From the NCBI RefSeq assembly GCF_004745425.1, contig NZ_PGGK01000010.1, forward strand, positions 1 through 64,000: a stretch of DNA of 64,000 bases, read 5' to 3'. Both the position numbers and the translations under genes were made by a program. Of this stretch, positions 9,100-18,604 are shown piece after piece. The stretch comes from Methanolobus halotolerans (GTDB taxonomy: Archaea; Halobacteriota; Methanosarcinia; Methanosarcinales; Methanosarcinaceae). Numbering within the stretch: position 1 is the stretch's first letter; each line of letters opens with the position of its first letter. A model generated the notes under the pieces. The model did not search any database. It was given only the letters and a program-made list of their open reading frames with translations, and was not told where the DNA came from.

Positions 9100-10587
9100 T
9101 TAAAAAAGGTAGGTTCTTAAACGTAGTTGCTTGTCTGTTGCGATAATATATAGATAATAACTGGCAACAAGCATACCAGATGCTCCTACTATGATAAACT
9201 GGTCCACTCCGTACAGTTTCAAAAATATAAGAATAATTCCTGCAGGGATGAAATATAGTAAATTAGAAATAATTATCTTTACTACTCTGGACATTTTCAC
9301 TTCTGCATAATGCATCATCTTCAGACATAAATATCCATATACCAGAACACCCGATACGGCAAAAAGGATCAAGGCTATCCTTGCATTACCCAGATAGCCT
9401 CCAATTGAAAGGGATAATATCCTAGTCGCGAAATTGAAAGCATTGAATTTGAGGCCAAATTGTTGTTTTTCCAATACCACATAGATCGAACTCAACGGAG
9501 AGGAAATGAACCATACAAAAGCCCATATGCTCAGGATCTGTGCATATACTCCTGCTTCGGTCCACTCCTGTCCAAAGACCACGCTGAAAATATCACTTCC
9601 TACAACCGTAACAGTAAGTATGGGAAACATTCCCACTATCACGAGGACCCTAAACACATTTTCGACAAGTGAATTCAAGTTATTTTCAGAACTGGCAATT
9701 GAAGCTCTCTGGAAGAACACCTGTGAAAGTGATTTACCGACGAAGTTCATAGGCATTTGAAGCAGACGGAAGCCCAGTGAGTAGAATCCTACAATGGCAG
9801 GTGAGAAAAAAAATGCAAGTAAAAATGCAGGAAGTTGCCACGATATGGAATTCAGAAGAGCAGACCAGCTGTCAATCAGTGGGAATTTCCGGTGTCTTTT
9901 CAGACCCTGTAACATCATTTTTGGATTAGTGTATGTTCTGAATAGTTTGTTATCATCTTTCCAGATCTGTGCTCCAAGGACAATTGTAGAGATAAAGTTC
10001 CCAACCAAACTTCCTGCAATCAAGCCAATACCTGTTGCATATCCACCAATACCGGCACCTATCTGGGTTCCTGTTGATGAAAGTGAGCTGGAAACGCGAG
10101 CAAAAGATAATCTTTTAAATTTTTTTGTTCTGGAGTTCCAGTAATTCAGCGCAAGAAATACCCCACTAATAAAGATAAACGGAGGTATCAGCCATACATA
10201 ATCTCCAAGTTGAGGAGAATTGAGAACTAAAACAAGAGAGTTCTTGAACACGTATATTAATGGAATTGTTATTATCGATATTAATAGGACAATTGCAAGA
10301 CTAAGGGCGAGAAGATTTACAGCATCTTCATCTGACTCTGGCAGCATTATTGAGAGTTCATATCTCAGACAGGCAATAACTCCTATGATTCCGGTAACGG
10401 AAATGAATAGAGCCCATACTCCAAAATCCTCTGGTCCATAAAGCCTTGTAAGTATGGGAGCTGCCAACAGAGCGACTATCTGAGCAAAAGCTGTTCCACC
10501 AACGAGTGTTAAGACATCAGATGCAAAGCTTTTATCCTTTTTTTGATGTGCTGGGCTCTCATTCTCTTTTGCCTCTGAATATTTCAT
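9100..10587 (-). CDS. Wzx-type polysaccharide flippase (MOP superfamily)
   Basis: The 495-residue protein has 12-14 hydrophobic segments. Its cytoplasmic N-terminus leads into GGTAFAQIVALLAAPILTRL and YGPEDFGVWALF, the typical opening of O-antigen/teichoic-acid flippases. Such proteins move lipid-linked oligosaccharides across the cytoplasmic membrane. AAGGATT precedes the ATG by a normal spacing. It is the last gene of the minus-strand glycan cluster, next to glycosyltransferases, which fits export of the unit they assemble. Confidence 0.85.
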   Translation of the reverse strand: MKYSEAKENESPAHQKKDKSFASDVLTLVGGTAFAQIVALLAAPILTRLYGPEDFGVWALFISVTGIIGVIACLRYELSIMLPESDEDAVNLLALSLAIVLLISIITIPLIYVFKNSLVLVLNSPQLGDYVWLIPPFIFISGVFLALNYWNSRTKKFKRLSFARVSSSLSSTGTQIGAGIGGYATGIGLIAGSLVGNFISTIVLGAQIWKDDNKLFRTYTNPKMMLQGLKRHRKFPLIDSWSALLNSISWQLPAFLLAFFFSPAIVGFYSLGFRLLQMPMNFVGKSLSQVFFQRASIASSENNLNSLVENVFRVLVIVGMFPILTVTVVGSDIFSVVFGQEWTEAGVYAQILSIWAFVWFISSPLSSIYVVLEKQQFGLKFNAFNFATRILSLSIGGYLGNARIALILFAVSGVLVYGYLCLKMMHYAEVKMSRVVKIIISNLLYFIPAGIILIFLKLYGVDQFIIVGASGMLVASYYLYIIATDKQLRLRTYLF

Positions 10588-10659
10588 TTCTTAATCCTTT
10601 TGTTTTAGAGTTCTTATCCAGTGTAAATTTGTATTATCAGTGTTACTTCTGAGAATCAC

Positions 10660-11781
10660 TTATAATCCACTGTACAGTTCTATCAGTTTTTTTTCTTCAT
10701 TTTCCCAGTTCAAGTTGTTTTTTGCAGTTTCGGTATTTCGCTTCATATTAGCATATTTTTTTCTATCGCTGAAAACTTCTGTAATATGTTTTGCAAAATC
10801 CTCTGGATTCTCACTATCCGCTAACAGGCCAATCCCGTATTTCAGTACATTCTCTCTCAGAAATGGATAGTCTGGAACTAATACTGGAATGTTGGCATGA
10901 ATGTATTCAAAGAATTTGTTTGGGGCCATGTAATAATGGCTTAAATTATATTTTTCAGGATAGATCAGACCAAGATGTGCGATTTTTGTATATGAAAGCA
11001 ATTCTTCGTGGGGAACTTTCCCTGTAAAATATATTTTGTGGTCTAATGATAGTTGTTTGGACAAGTCGATCAGTTCATCAAGGATAGGTCCATCACCAAT
11101 AATGAGTAACTTATAATCGTTATTCAAATAGCCAATCGATCTTATAAGATTTCTCAAACCCAGGCCTTCCCTTATAACACCCTGGAAAACAACAACATTT
11201 TTGCTATTACACTTTGACCGAAGTTCACTTTTTGTATCGAATTCGTTGGAATTGTATAAAGAGGGACAGTTCATGATCACAGAGGGAGCATTTTTAAGGC
11301 TATAGCGCTGTTGTAATTCTTTGGCTATAAAATCATTGACAGTAATTACCAGATCCACTTTTTTGATAAGGAAACGCTCTAGATAAAAGTATGGGTTCTT
11401 ATAGTTCTTTTTATTATCAAAATTCCTAATGAATAATTCATGAGAGTCATAAATTACTTTTGATCTGTTCCATTTTGAAGCAATATAGCATTCTAATAAG
11501 GTACTCATGTCATGCGCATGATAAATGTCTGCGTTTTCTTTTATTGAATGATAGATGAACTTTGATGAATACGAAAGCTTTCCCAGTAGAGTATTTTGTC
11601 TAATTTTCCTGTTCATCCTTTTTATGCAAAAACCATCCTTTTGTTGAACCGGCAGTATTCCATCATTGGATATTGCCCGGATAACTAACTCATATCCGTC
11701 TTTTGAGAGGGATGTGGCCTCTTTTAATACTCTTGCGTCGTTTATACAAGGATTTGTGACTAACATACAAATTTTGACCAT
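10660..11781 (-). CDS. GT4-type glycosyltransferase
   Basis: The 373-residue protein has a GT-B layout. The N-terminal domain begins MVKICMLVTNPCINDARV and contains IYHAHDMSTL. The C-terminal nucleotide-sugar domain contains VVFQGVI, LLIIGDGP and a PNKFFEYIHANIPVLVP segment in the place of the family's acidic EX7E region. It probably transfers a sugar to a lipid-linked or protein-linked oligosaccharide on the cytoplasmic face. Donor and linkage cannot be read from sequence. It lies between the flippase and a large membrane protein in the same orientation. Confidence 0.8.
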   Translation of the reverse strand: MVKICMLVTNPCINDARVLKEATSLSKDGYELVIRAISNDGILPVQQKDGFCIKRMNRKIRQNTLLGKLSYSSKFIYHSIKENADIYHAHDMSTLLECYIASKWNRSKVIYDSHELFIRNFDNKKNYKNPYFYLERFLIKKVDLVITVNDFIAKELQQRYSLKNAPSVIMNCPSLYNSNEFDTKSELRSKCNSKNVVVFQGVIREGLGLRNLIRSIGYLNNDYKLLIIGDGPILDELIDLSKQLSLDHKIYFTGKVPHEELLSYTKIAHLGLIYPEKYNLSHYYMAPNKFFEYIHANIPVLVPDYPFLRENVLKYGIGLLADSENPEDFAKHITEVFSDRKKYANMKRNTETAKNNLNWENEEKKLIELYSGL

Positions 11782-11833
11782 ACTACCGCCTTTAATTGAA
11801 ATGCATAAAATTCACTCGATTTGAACAGGACTT

Positions 11834-13765
11834 TTAATAAAATACCTCTGCATGAGAATTTGAGTAAAGTTTATTCCTTTTTTCAAACTCTGAGTTCATC
11901 CTATCCCATTCTGGAATATCTGATATAATATCCACCATTCCTCCATCCCCTACTCTTAAACCGGACTCAAGGAAAGCTTTATTGCGCCAGACAATATATC
12001 CACTATTTCTCTGAATATTGCGCACGCTAAGAGAAGTCCGAAAACTATTATTATAATAGGGCAGCCCTAAACTTTCAGTCTGACTAAACTTTTGGAATGG
12101 TATATATCTTCTAGTAAAATAATCTGAATATAATTGGGAACCATATGGGACATACTCTAAGATATGGTTGAAACAAGCTACTTCCGCTGAATCAAAATAT
12201 CTTCTTTCAGAGTCTATGCTATAATTAGGCTCCGGAGATGTGGATATTATTGAAGAAACCACAAGTACTGATAGAAGTAAAAGTGAAATAGTGTAAAAAT
12301 AATTTTTACTTACCTTTTTAGATTGAAGAAGTTCCATTAAGTAAGTTAAACCCAAGGCCATCATAAAAGCTATGAATGGGCTCACTAACAATATAAATCT
12401 ATCAAACCTAAAGAATGTCATTGTATTCCAGAAAAGTTGCAAAGGAGTGGGGATATATAGTGGTAGTATCAACAGCGAAATTAAAGCAAATACCTGTAGG
12501 TAACTTTTTTGATGTACATACCATGTCCCTCCGATTCCTACGAGTGCTAAAAAAGTAACTACAGAATAGCCTATGTTGTTGAAAATAAAAGACCATTGGT
12601 TACCTGCCTGGATAGTTGGTTTCATTGACAAAGACTCATAATTTGTAGAATCAAAGTACATTGCCGTTAATGATTGAGTAAAGGCATAGCTTACAAAAAG
12701 CCAATAAGCAATGAAACTAACTATCAGAAGTAGCACGTATGTTTTACTTATATAGCTACTTTTGTCTTGCATTATCTTACCTAGTACTATTTCAACAAAT
12801 AGAATTAGGAAGAAGATGACAATTATTTGTGGTATTGATACCTGATGAACTAATATAATAAACATTCCGAATAAAAGGCCTAATATTTTTAAAAGAGGTG
12901 AATGTTTGCTATTTCTATTGTATATTAAATATAGTATGACAATAAAACCAATAAATGCCATAGTTCGTGTCACCATATACATGCCAGAATAAATAGTAAC
13001 ACTAAAAGTTGAAAAAAGCAAAGATGATAATAATGAAACTCTCTTATCGTTGGATATATTAATCATCACTAAATACACAAAAAATACAGAAATTGCAAAC
13101 GCAGGTGCTGTTATTAGAAAATAAGAACTCTGGATGCTGGAACCAAGTAAGTATGAAACCTCGGATATAAAAATATGAAATAATGGAAAGTTTGCATAAG
13201 CACTACTTAAATCCATAGGGATAGTGTGACCTGACAAAAAAGTTACTTCTGATAGGAACATATGTGGCAATATATCAGTTCCACCAAAGTATAATGGATA
13301 CTTTAAAGTAACACTATATATTAAATTTAATAGCAGCAAGAATATTTCAAACAAAACCATATGGGAACTACTTGATTTAGTGAATATCTGAATAAAGATC
13401 ACAAAATATAATATTAATATAATTATTAAATATTCTAAAGGTCGAGTAGGAGACATGAACAGGATGATGAGACTTGATAAATAAAATATACAATATAATT
13501 TAATGCAATTCTTTTCACTGAAGTTGAGTAAACCAGAAGAATGCTCTTTTCTTTCATTTGAGTTTTTATAAATATAAGATAAAGTAATTGCAGCAAATAT
13601 TCCTGGAACTGCTACTATTGAACCTCTTATAAGTAAGTCAAGTCTATTGAGGATAACTGCTGCCAGAACACCACTTAATATAGCAAAAATGATTAGAAAT
13701 GGCAAAACTAAAGCTAAATTAATGATAATATTATCTCGAAGTGGTTTTTGAACCTTAATGATCAT
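11834..13765 (-). CDS. Large polytopic membrane protein, candidate GT-C glycosyltransferase or glycan polymerase
   Basis: The 643-residue protein has roughly 13-14 hydrophobic spans and a soluble C-terminal tail of about 130 residues. The first extracytoplasmic loop contains YFGGTDILPHMFLSEV and SSAYANFPLFHIF, with acidic and aromatic residues as in GT-C enzymes that use lipid-phosphate sugars. Its place between glycosyltransferases and near a flippase suits a sugar transferase or a Wzy-like polymerase. The family could not be fixed by eye. The gene is AT-rich, like the rest of the cluster. Confidence 0.55.
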   Translation of the reverse strand: MIIKVQKPLRDNIIINLALVLPFLIIFAILSGVLAAVILNRLDLLIRGSIVAVPGIFAAITLSYIYKNSNERKEHSSGLLNFSEKNCIKLYCIFYLSSLIILFMSPTRPLEYLIIILILYFVIFIQIFTKSSSSHMVLFEIFLLLLNLIYSVTLKYPLYFGGTDILPHMFLSEVTFLSGHTIPMDLSSAYANFPLFHIFISEVSYLLGSSIQSSYFLITAPAFAISVFFVYLVMINISNDKRVSLLSSLLFSTFSVTIYSGMYMVTRTMAFIGFIVILYLIYNRNSKHSPLLKILGLLFGMFIILVHQVSIPQIIVIFFLILFVEIVLGKIMQDKSSYISKTYVLLLIVSFIAYWLFVSYAFTQSLTAMYFDSTNYESLSMKPTIQAGNQWSFIFNNIGYSVVTFLALVGIGGTWYVHQKSYLQVFALISLLILPLYIPTPLQLFWNTMTFFRFDRFILLVSPFIAFMMALGLTYLMELLQSKKVSKNYFYTISLLLLSVLVVSSIISTSPEPNYSIDSERRYFDSAEVACFNHILEYVPYGSQLYSDYFTRRYIPFQKFSQTESLGLPYYNNSFRTSLSVRNIQRNSGYIVWRNKAFLESGLRVGDGGMVDIISDIPEWDRMNSEFEKRNKLYSNSHAEVFY

Positions 13766-13894
13766 TGTCTACCTCATTAAGTTAACTAACCTTTTATCAC
13801 TGCTCATAGTCAAATATGGATGATTCTTAACAGAGAAATTCCAGATTATAAATTTTCAGAGAAGGTTTATAAAATAACATCTCTATTCACAATA

Positions 13895-15001
13895 TTATTT
13901 ACGTGGTGTGGAAGTATAAATATGTTGGATTTGCTTAGCTATATTCTCCCACTGATATTGTTGGACATGACTCAGAATTTTCTCTTGATCCCACTTTTTA
14001 TCCAAAGCAATGCCTATCTTCTCCGCCAGATCCTGTGAATCACCAGGTTCAACGAGTAGTCCGTAATCATCAGAAATTACAACTTCTTCACTACCACCAT
14101 TGCGAGTGGCAACAACAGGCTTCCCACATCCCATTGCTTCGATCTGGACAATACCAAAACTTTCTCCATCTAAAAAGCTTGGAAATATCAATGTTTCTGA
14201 AGAATTCAGATATAGTGGTAAATCATCCCATTTAACTCTTCCAGTAAGAATTACAGAATCTTCAAGAGAATACTCTTTTATCAAACTCTCTAATTCGTTG
14301 TAGCTAGGACCGTTTCCTACAATATAGCACAGCAGATTGTCCAGCTGGAACTTTTGTTTCAGTATGCTTACAGCCTCGATCAGATTCTTATGTCCTTTAT
14401 GCGGCAACAAATTGCCAATACTTACAATGACAATCGATTCAGAGGGAATTTGAAGCTTCTTTTTGGAATCTTCTTTCAAAAGGGGCTTGAACAAACTGTC
14501 ATCATAACCATTCGGTATGACTTTTATTCTCGATGCACAGTTATCAGCAACATAATCCAGCAATAATCGTTTGTTCCTTTCCGAAACAGTAACAAACGTA
14601 TCACAATTTTGAATTACAAAACTGATAATTCCATGATATCTTTTATAGAAATCGATCCATGAAAAATGGAATGTGACAACGGAATGTTTTTTTAACATTT
14701 TAGCTGCTGCGATTCCGCTAATTGAAGATATGAAACTGAAAATACCACCCGAGGTCTGGATATGAATTATATCGTATTCACTTCTTTTCTTATAAGATTC
14801 AATGATCAATCCTAATGTTCTGTAATATGTTTTTCTGAAACCATTTACTTCAGAAGGCTCCAATTCTTTTTTTGAGTCTCCCAGAAAGCTGTATGGAATT
14901 ACAGTTGAGCCTGTTCTTAGTAGTGAATTCGTCAAATTAATAGTATGTGCTGAAACACCTCCTGCTTTTGCAATCGGTCCACACATTAGTACCCTTGTCA
15001 T
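13895..15001 (-). CDS. GT4-type glycosyltransferase
   Basis: The start is placed at the ATG at 15001 (MTRVLMCGPIAKAGGVSAH). It overlaps the upstream stop as ATGA, a classic translational coupling; a longer frame from 15064 would intrude into the neighbour. The 368-residue protein has GT-B features: an N-terminal GGVSAHTINL donor/acceptor loop, IVSIGNLLPHKGHKNLIEAV at the start of the second domain, VGNGPSYNEL, and the EX7E motif region ESFGIVQIEAMGCGKPVVA. It is a predicted retaining glycosyltransferase that works inside the cell on the glycan exported by the cluster. Confidence 0.82.
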   Translation of the reverse strand: MTRVLMCGPIAKAGGVSAHTINLTNSLLRTGSTVIPYSFLGDSKKELEPSEVNGFRKTYYRTLGLIIESYKKRSEYDIIHIQTSGGIFSFISSISGIAAAKMLKKHSVVTFHFSWIDFYKRYHGIISFVIQNCDTFVTVSERNKRLLLDYVADNCASRIKVIPNGYDDSLFKPLLKEDSKKKLQIPSESIVIVSIGNLLPHKGHKNLIEAVSILKQKFQLDNLLCYIVGNGPSYNELESLIKEYSLEDSVILTGRVKWDDLPLYLNSSETLIFPSFLDGESFGIVQIEAMGCGKPVVATRNGGSEEVVISDDYGLLVEPGDSQDLAEKIGIALDKKWDQEKILSHVQQYQWENIAKQIQHIYTSTPRK

Positions 15002-16221
15002 TTTACCATCTCTGCTCTTTCCAGATACGTTGACAAAGCTAACATCATCCAACCCTGACACCACCTCATATGAGGGATTTTGTTTGTGAAAAACCGATGT
15101 TTGTAATAGTAGAAGTAACCTGAATCATCCTGCATATTTGAAATGGTCCACCTGGCAATTTTCTCTGCAAAATCTAAGTATTCGGGTTCGTAGAGACTGA
15201 ATTTACTGAAAGTGATTATTCCCTGGGCCTGACTATGAGTGTCGATCGGATAAAATCGAGGATATCGGAAATGACATCTGCCATCTTCAAGGAATTGCTT
15301 GTTTCGATAAAAGTCTATACCCTTTTGGACCGTTTCAAGTACAGTTGCTTTTTCATCCGTGGCAGCAAACGGTAAATATTCGATCAATCCATCCAATATA
15401 AATCCCTGATGAAAATCTGTTTGTATCCTTTCTTTTCCATTATGATATTTACTGTATACCCAGGAACCATCTGATCGTTGTGTTTTTATTAAGAGATCAC
15501 AGAGATTGCGGGCTATTTCTTTCATTTCTTTATCATTCTCAAACAAATACATCAATTTAGATATGGTTTCTAATCCTAAAGCAGAAGCATTAATCACCAT
15601 TTTGTCTTTATCCAATGGACTGTACATTAAATAGGAAAAGCCATCTTCTGTTTCTTTTAAAAGATAATTTCGTATGAACTGATAAGCACTTTGGCTCATG
15701 TCTTTCAAATCATCTCTTTGAAGTACGAAATAACTGTCAACTAGTGATTTAATGACGTTAGATGTTGTGATAACGTCGGGTACTCTGGGGGATAATATGT
15801 TTTTGTCAGCACTTGTGTAATTAAAATAGTGAGACCAGCAATCATAACCATATTCAGATTTGACCGACTCCTTTTTAAAAATCTCTATAGCGTTTAAAAT
15901 ATCGTTCTTATACTTATCATCCTTTGTGATATTATACATTTTAGAAAAGGATTGATTAAATAGACCCATGCCCTTCATATCAACTCCTTTATTTACCTTA
16001 AGGAGAGGTCTGAAATTTAGTGGAGAATATTTGTTAAATTGAGTTGCCATTATTTGAAGTGGTTTTTGATCCATGCAGATTTTCTTGACGAATTTACTAT
16101 TCAATGCATCATAAATGTCCCAGCCACAATAATTCTCTTTTTTTGTCCAATCATAAAGAGATTTTTCTGATTCCCATACAAAATTATTATCATTTCCAAT
16201 ACCCACGCTCTCAACCCCCAA
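14998..16221 (-). CDS. Alpha/alpha-toroid (six-hairpin-like) protein of the glycan cluster
   Basis: The protein of about 407 residues is rich in repeated helical hairpins with DGSWVYSKYHNG, DFHQGFILDGL, HSQAQGIITF and MRWCQGWMMLALS. These spaced aromatic/His/Gln motifs are typical of alpha/alpha-toroid enzymes such as glycoside hydrolases, polysaccharide lyases and glucuronyl C5-epimerases. It has no signal peptide. The start is unclear: 16221 is a TTG, a GTG at 16206 lies behind GGGGGTTGAG, and no ATG is available until about residue 50. Its stop is shared with the next start (ATGA), so it is co-translated with a glycosyltransferase. Sugar modification or quality control is plausible, but the reaction is unknown. 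Confidence 0.5.
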   Translation of the reverse strand: MGVESVGIGNDNNFVWESEKSLYDWTKKENYCGWDIYDALNSKFVKKICMDQKPLQIMATQFNKYSPLNFRPLLKVNKGVDMKGMGLFNQSFSKMYNITKDDKYKNDILNAIEIFKKESVKSEYGYDCWSHYFNYTSADKNILSPRVPDVITTSNVIKSLVDSYFVLQRDDLKDMSQSAYQFIRNYLLKETEDGFSYLMYSPLDKDKMVINASALGLETISKLMYLFENDKEMKEIARNLCDLLIKTQRSDGSWVYSKYHNGKERIQTDFHQGFILDGLIEYLPFAATDEKATVLETVQKGIDFYRNKQFLEDGRCHFRYPRFYPIDTHSQAQGIITFSKFSLYEPEYLDFAEKIARWTISNMQDDSGYFYYYKHRFFTNKIPHMRWCQGWMMLALSTYLERAEMVK

Positions 16222-16340
16222 CGTAAATAGTAGATTTCATCAATAAATATCTTGTCATCAACATTTCAATTAGTCCCAATTTTGTTCCATTCACTGAAAT
16301 ATCTCTGACATTAAAATGCGACCACAGTAAGCAACATTGA

Positions 16341-17546
16341 CTATACACTTTGAAAACACTCGTATAATACTTTCTCCATTTTATTCCATGAATATTCTTC
16401 TTTGTATCTTCGTTTGGACCTAACAATCATCTTCCTGGTTTTTTCTGGATTCTTAAAGCACCAATGTATTTTCTCTGCCAGATCATCTGCATTTCCTGGC
16501 TCATAAAATAGCATTTCTTTCTCAGAAAAAGTCAAAGCCATTCCTTTTAATCTTGATGCGATTATTGGTTTGTCATGAATAGTATATTCAAACAGTTTAT
16601 TTGGAACACCTCTTTCGTTGACCTTTGTCTTTAAGAAGGGAATTACGCAAACATCTGCGATAGAAATGTATTTTGAAAGTGTCGTTAAATCTACCCAACC
16701 TGTAAATTTGACGGAATCATTAAGATCTTTTTCAAGCACAATATCTTTTAAATATTGAAGGGAGGGACCATCGCCGACAACTATAAAGTAAATAGGGATT
16801 GTGTTTTTTAATAGTTTCACGGCATCTATAACAGTTTGAATACCTCTTCTTTTCCATATGGTCCCTTCAAACAGGACAATGAACTTATTATCATATCCAT
16901 AATCTTCTTTCAATGCGTTTTCTATAGTATATTGTTCTAAATTTGGTGTATTCATCACAACAAAAATTTTATCAGGATCAACACTATTCCGGGATGAAAT
17001 AATCTGCTTGTCATAAGAATTGGTGGCTATGATAGCATCTGAAAAATGAATTGCGAACCTTTCAATGATTTCTGCTGTTCTCGTTAAAATACCACTTCCT
17101 TTAAACTGCAAGTTACTTTCAACAGCTTCAGGAAGCATATCATGCAGGTCCAGAATGATTCTGGTACCATAAACAAGCTTAAATGGAATGGCTATCAGGA
17201 TTAGATAATCTGGCGGATTATGTACATGGAAATATGAATATTTCTTTGAGCTTTGTGAAAGAAACAGCCGATAAAATGCTTTCATACTAAATACTATATG
17301 ATTTATGAAAACAGCTGGGAAATTATCTGTTTTCAATTCTTCCGCGACTCTTATTATATTTATGTCATTTATTCTCTCCAGGCCCTGATGGTCTCCATAG
17401 TTCAGAGAAATAAAGTCTACGTCATATCCATTATTTTGTAGTGATCTGGCTATTTTCATCCTGTTAATATCTTTAGGTAAAGATCGATATGCGATCATGC
17501 AAACGCTGTGGTTTTTTTTCCTGTGAGAATTTATATTCTGAGTCAT
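16341..17546 (-). CDS. GT4-type glycosyltransferase, paralogue of the 19377-20597 gene
   Basis: The 401-residue GT-B protein starts with a short basic tail, then SVCMIAYRSLPKDINRMK. Further landmarks are HVHNPPDYLILIAIPF, LDLHDMLPEAVESN, FEGTIWKRRGIQTVIDAV, VVGDGPSLQYL and PNKLFEYTIHDKPIIAS. It is highly similar throughout to the 19377-20597 product, and a 101-bp tract (16846-16946) is identical in the two genes. The two copies flank a FemAB-like gene and a deacetylase gene, suggesting duplication of a cassette. The donor sugar is unknown. Confidence 0.82.
   Translation of the reverse strand: MTQNINSHRKKNHSVCMIAYRSLPKDINRMKIARSLQNNGYDVDFISLNYGDHQGLERINDINIIRVAEELKTDNFPAVFINHIVFSMKAFYRLFLSQSSKKYSYFHVHNPPDYLILIAIPFKLVYGTRIILDLHDMLPEAVESNLQFKGSGILTRTAEIIERFAIHFSDAIIATNSYDKQIISSRNSVDPDKIFVVMNTPNLEQYTIENALKEDYGYDNKFIVLFEGTIWKRRGIQTVIDAVKLLKNTIPIYFIVVGDGPSLQYLKDIVLEKDLNDSVKFTGWVDLTTLSKYISIADVCVIPFLKTKVNERGVPNKLFEYTIHDKPIIASRLKGMALTFSEKEMLFYEPGNADDLAEKIHWCFKNPEKTRKMIVRSKRRYKEEYSWNKMEKVLYECFQSV
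16846..16946. repeat. 101-bp tract identical to 19900-20000
   Basis: The DNA is identical between two paralogous glycosyltransferase genes whose flanks are clearly diverged. A second shared tract of about 60 bp lies at about 16590 and 19645. The pattern points to recent gene conversion. Confidence 0.75.
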
Positions 17547-17578
17547 TCACCCTCTGAAATAGTTAAAATAATTAAGTT

Positions 17579-18604
17579 TCAATACAAATGTTGGAAAAGT
17601 ACACTGCTACAAGGTTTATAAAGTTGAATTGGCATTTCTCTAAATATTTTTGTCCCAACCTTATATTGGATTTTATCACGCTTCATTAGAAATTGATTCG
17701 GTATGTCTGGGTAATAGCTATAATATAATTCAGTTTCAACAGCTCCCCATCTTTCTTTGAAAGTCATCAATCCTTTGTTATCGTATGATGTACGTCCAAA
17801 ACTGTAGTATTTATAATTATTTACACATGCATCTTCAATACTTTTCCATACCAGTATGTTATTAGGACGTAAACTCAGGTGGTTGGGATTGTGAGCTGCA
17901 TATCCAAAAGTAACTGTATCTTTAAAATACTCAAAAATTCCCCCTGCAATGATCTCATTGTTATATTTTGCAACATATAGGACAACATATTCATTCATCA
18001 GCTCAAACAGGTTTTTAAAAAATTTCCATGGATGAGATGGAACTCCAATTCTTTTCTTAGTAGTGCAGTTTAGCTCAAAAAAACTTTTCAACTCTTTTAT
18101 GTCCTTAGTAGAGTAAACCTTAACCCCGTGCTTAATTGGTTTTTTAGTTGAACTTCTAGCACCTCTGCTTATTTTTTGCCAAACTTCACTAGGATGAGTG
18201 GATAGTTCTATGGTATGTACACAAAATAATTTTTGAATATGGAATTTATCGTGATTTACTTTACCTCTAATTTCAATGCATCCAGCATTTAATCCATGGT
18301 AAAGATTTATCCCCTCTTCTAACAAAAGATTTCTCACATCTTCGGACCCAATACAACTACTACTGTAAGTAAATGGCATTGTGCAAAGCATATTCCCTCT
18401 CAGTTTACTTCTGACATAGAACAAGGCCAATAATCCTACAATATTTCCACATTCATCTTTTGCAAATAAGTATTTGGGTTTATAGTCAAACGTTTTTTCC
18501 AAAAATTGTTTCCATTCAGGGGTATGGTAAATAGTTGCATCATCACACATGTATAGAAATTTTTTCCACTCATATTCGTTAACATTTTCTGTTACTTCTA
18601 CCAT
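17579..18604 (-). CDS. FemAB-like GNAT-fold transferase
   Basis: The 341-residue protein has the double-GNAT pattern of FemAB-related proteins. It opens with ATIYHTPEWKQFLEKTF, has ISRGARSSTKKPIKHGVKV in the middle (the basic segment typical of the family), then VAKYNNEIIAGGIFEYF and FGRTSYDNKGLMTFKERWG. FemAB enzymes add amino acids from charged tRNA to cell-wall precursors; the exopolysaccharide-linked subgroup is less well understood. Archaea lack murein, so an aminoacyl or acyl modification of a surface glycan is a reasonable inference. The start overlaps the deacetylase stop by seven bases, indicating coupling. Confidence 0.7.
   Translation of the reverse strand: MVEVTENVNEYEWKKFLYMCDDATIYHTPEWKQFLEKTFDYKPKYLFAKDECGNIVGLLALFYVRSKLRGNMLCTMPFTYSSSCIGSEDVRNLLLEEGINLYHGLNAGCIEIRGKVNHDKFHIQKLFCVHTIELSTHPSEVWQKISRGARSSTKKPIKHGVKVYSTKDIKELKSFFELNCTTKKRIGVPSHPWKFFKNLFELMNEYVVLYVAKYNNEIIAGGIFEYFKDTVTFGYAAHNPNHLSLRPNNILVWKSIEDACVNNYKYYSFGRTSYDNKGLMTFKERWGAVETELYYSYYPDIPNQFLMKRDKIQYKVGTKIFREMPIQLYKPCSSVLFQHLY

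Noticed and set aside
11834-13765. Archaeosortase/exosortase, suggested by the FemAB and deacetylase neighbours
   Set aside because: The protein is too long and shows no sortase-type Cys/Arg catalytic motif; no PGF-CTERM-type tail was seen on the exported proteins.
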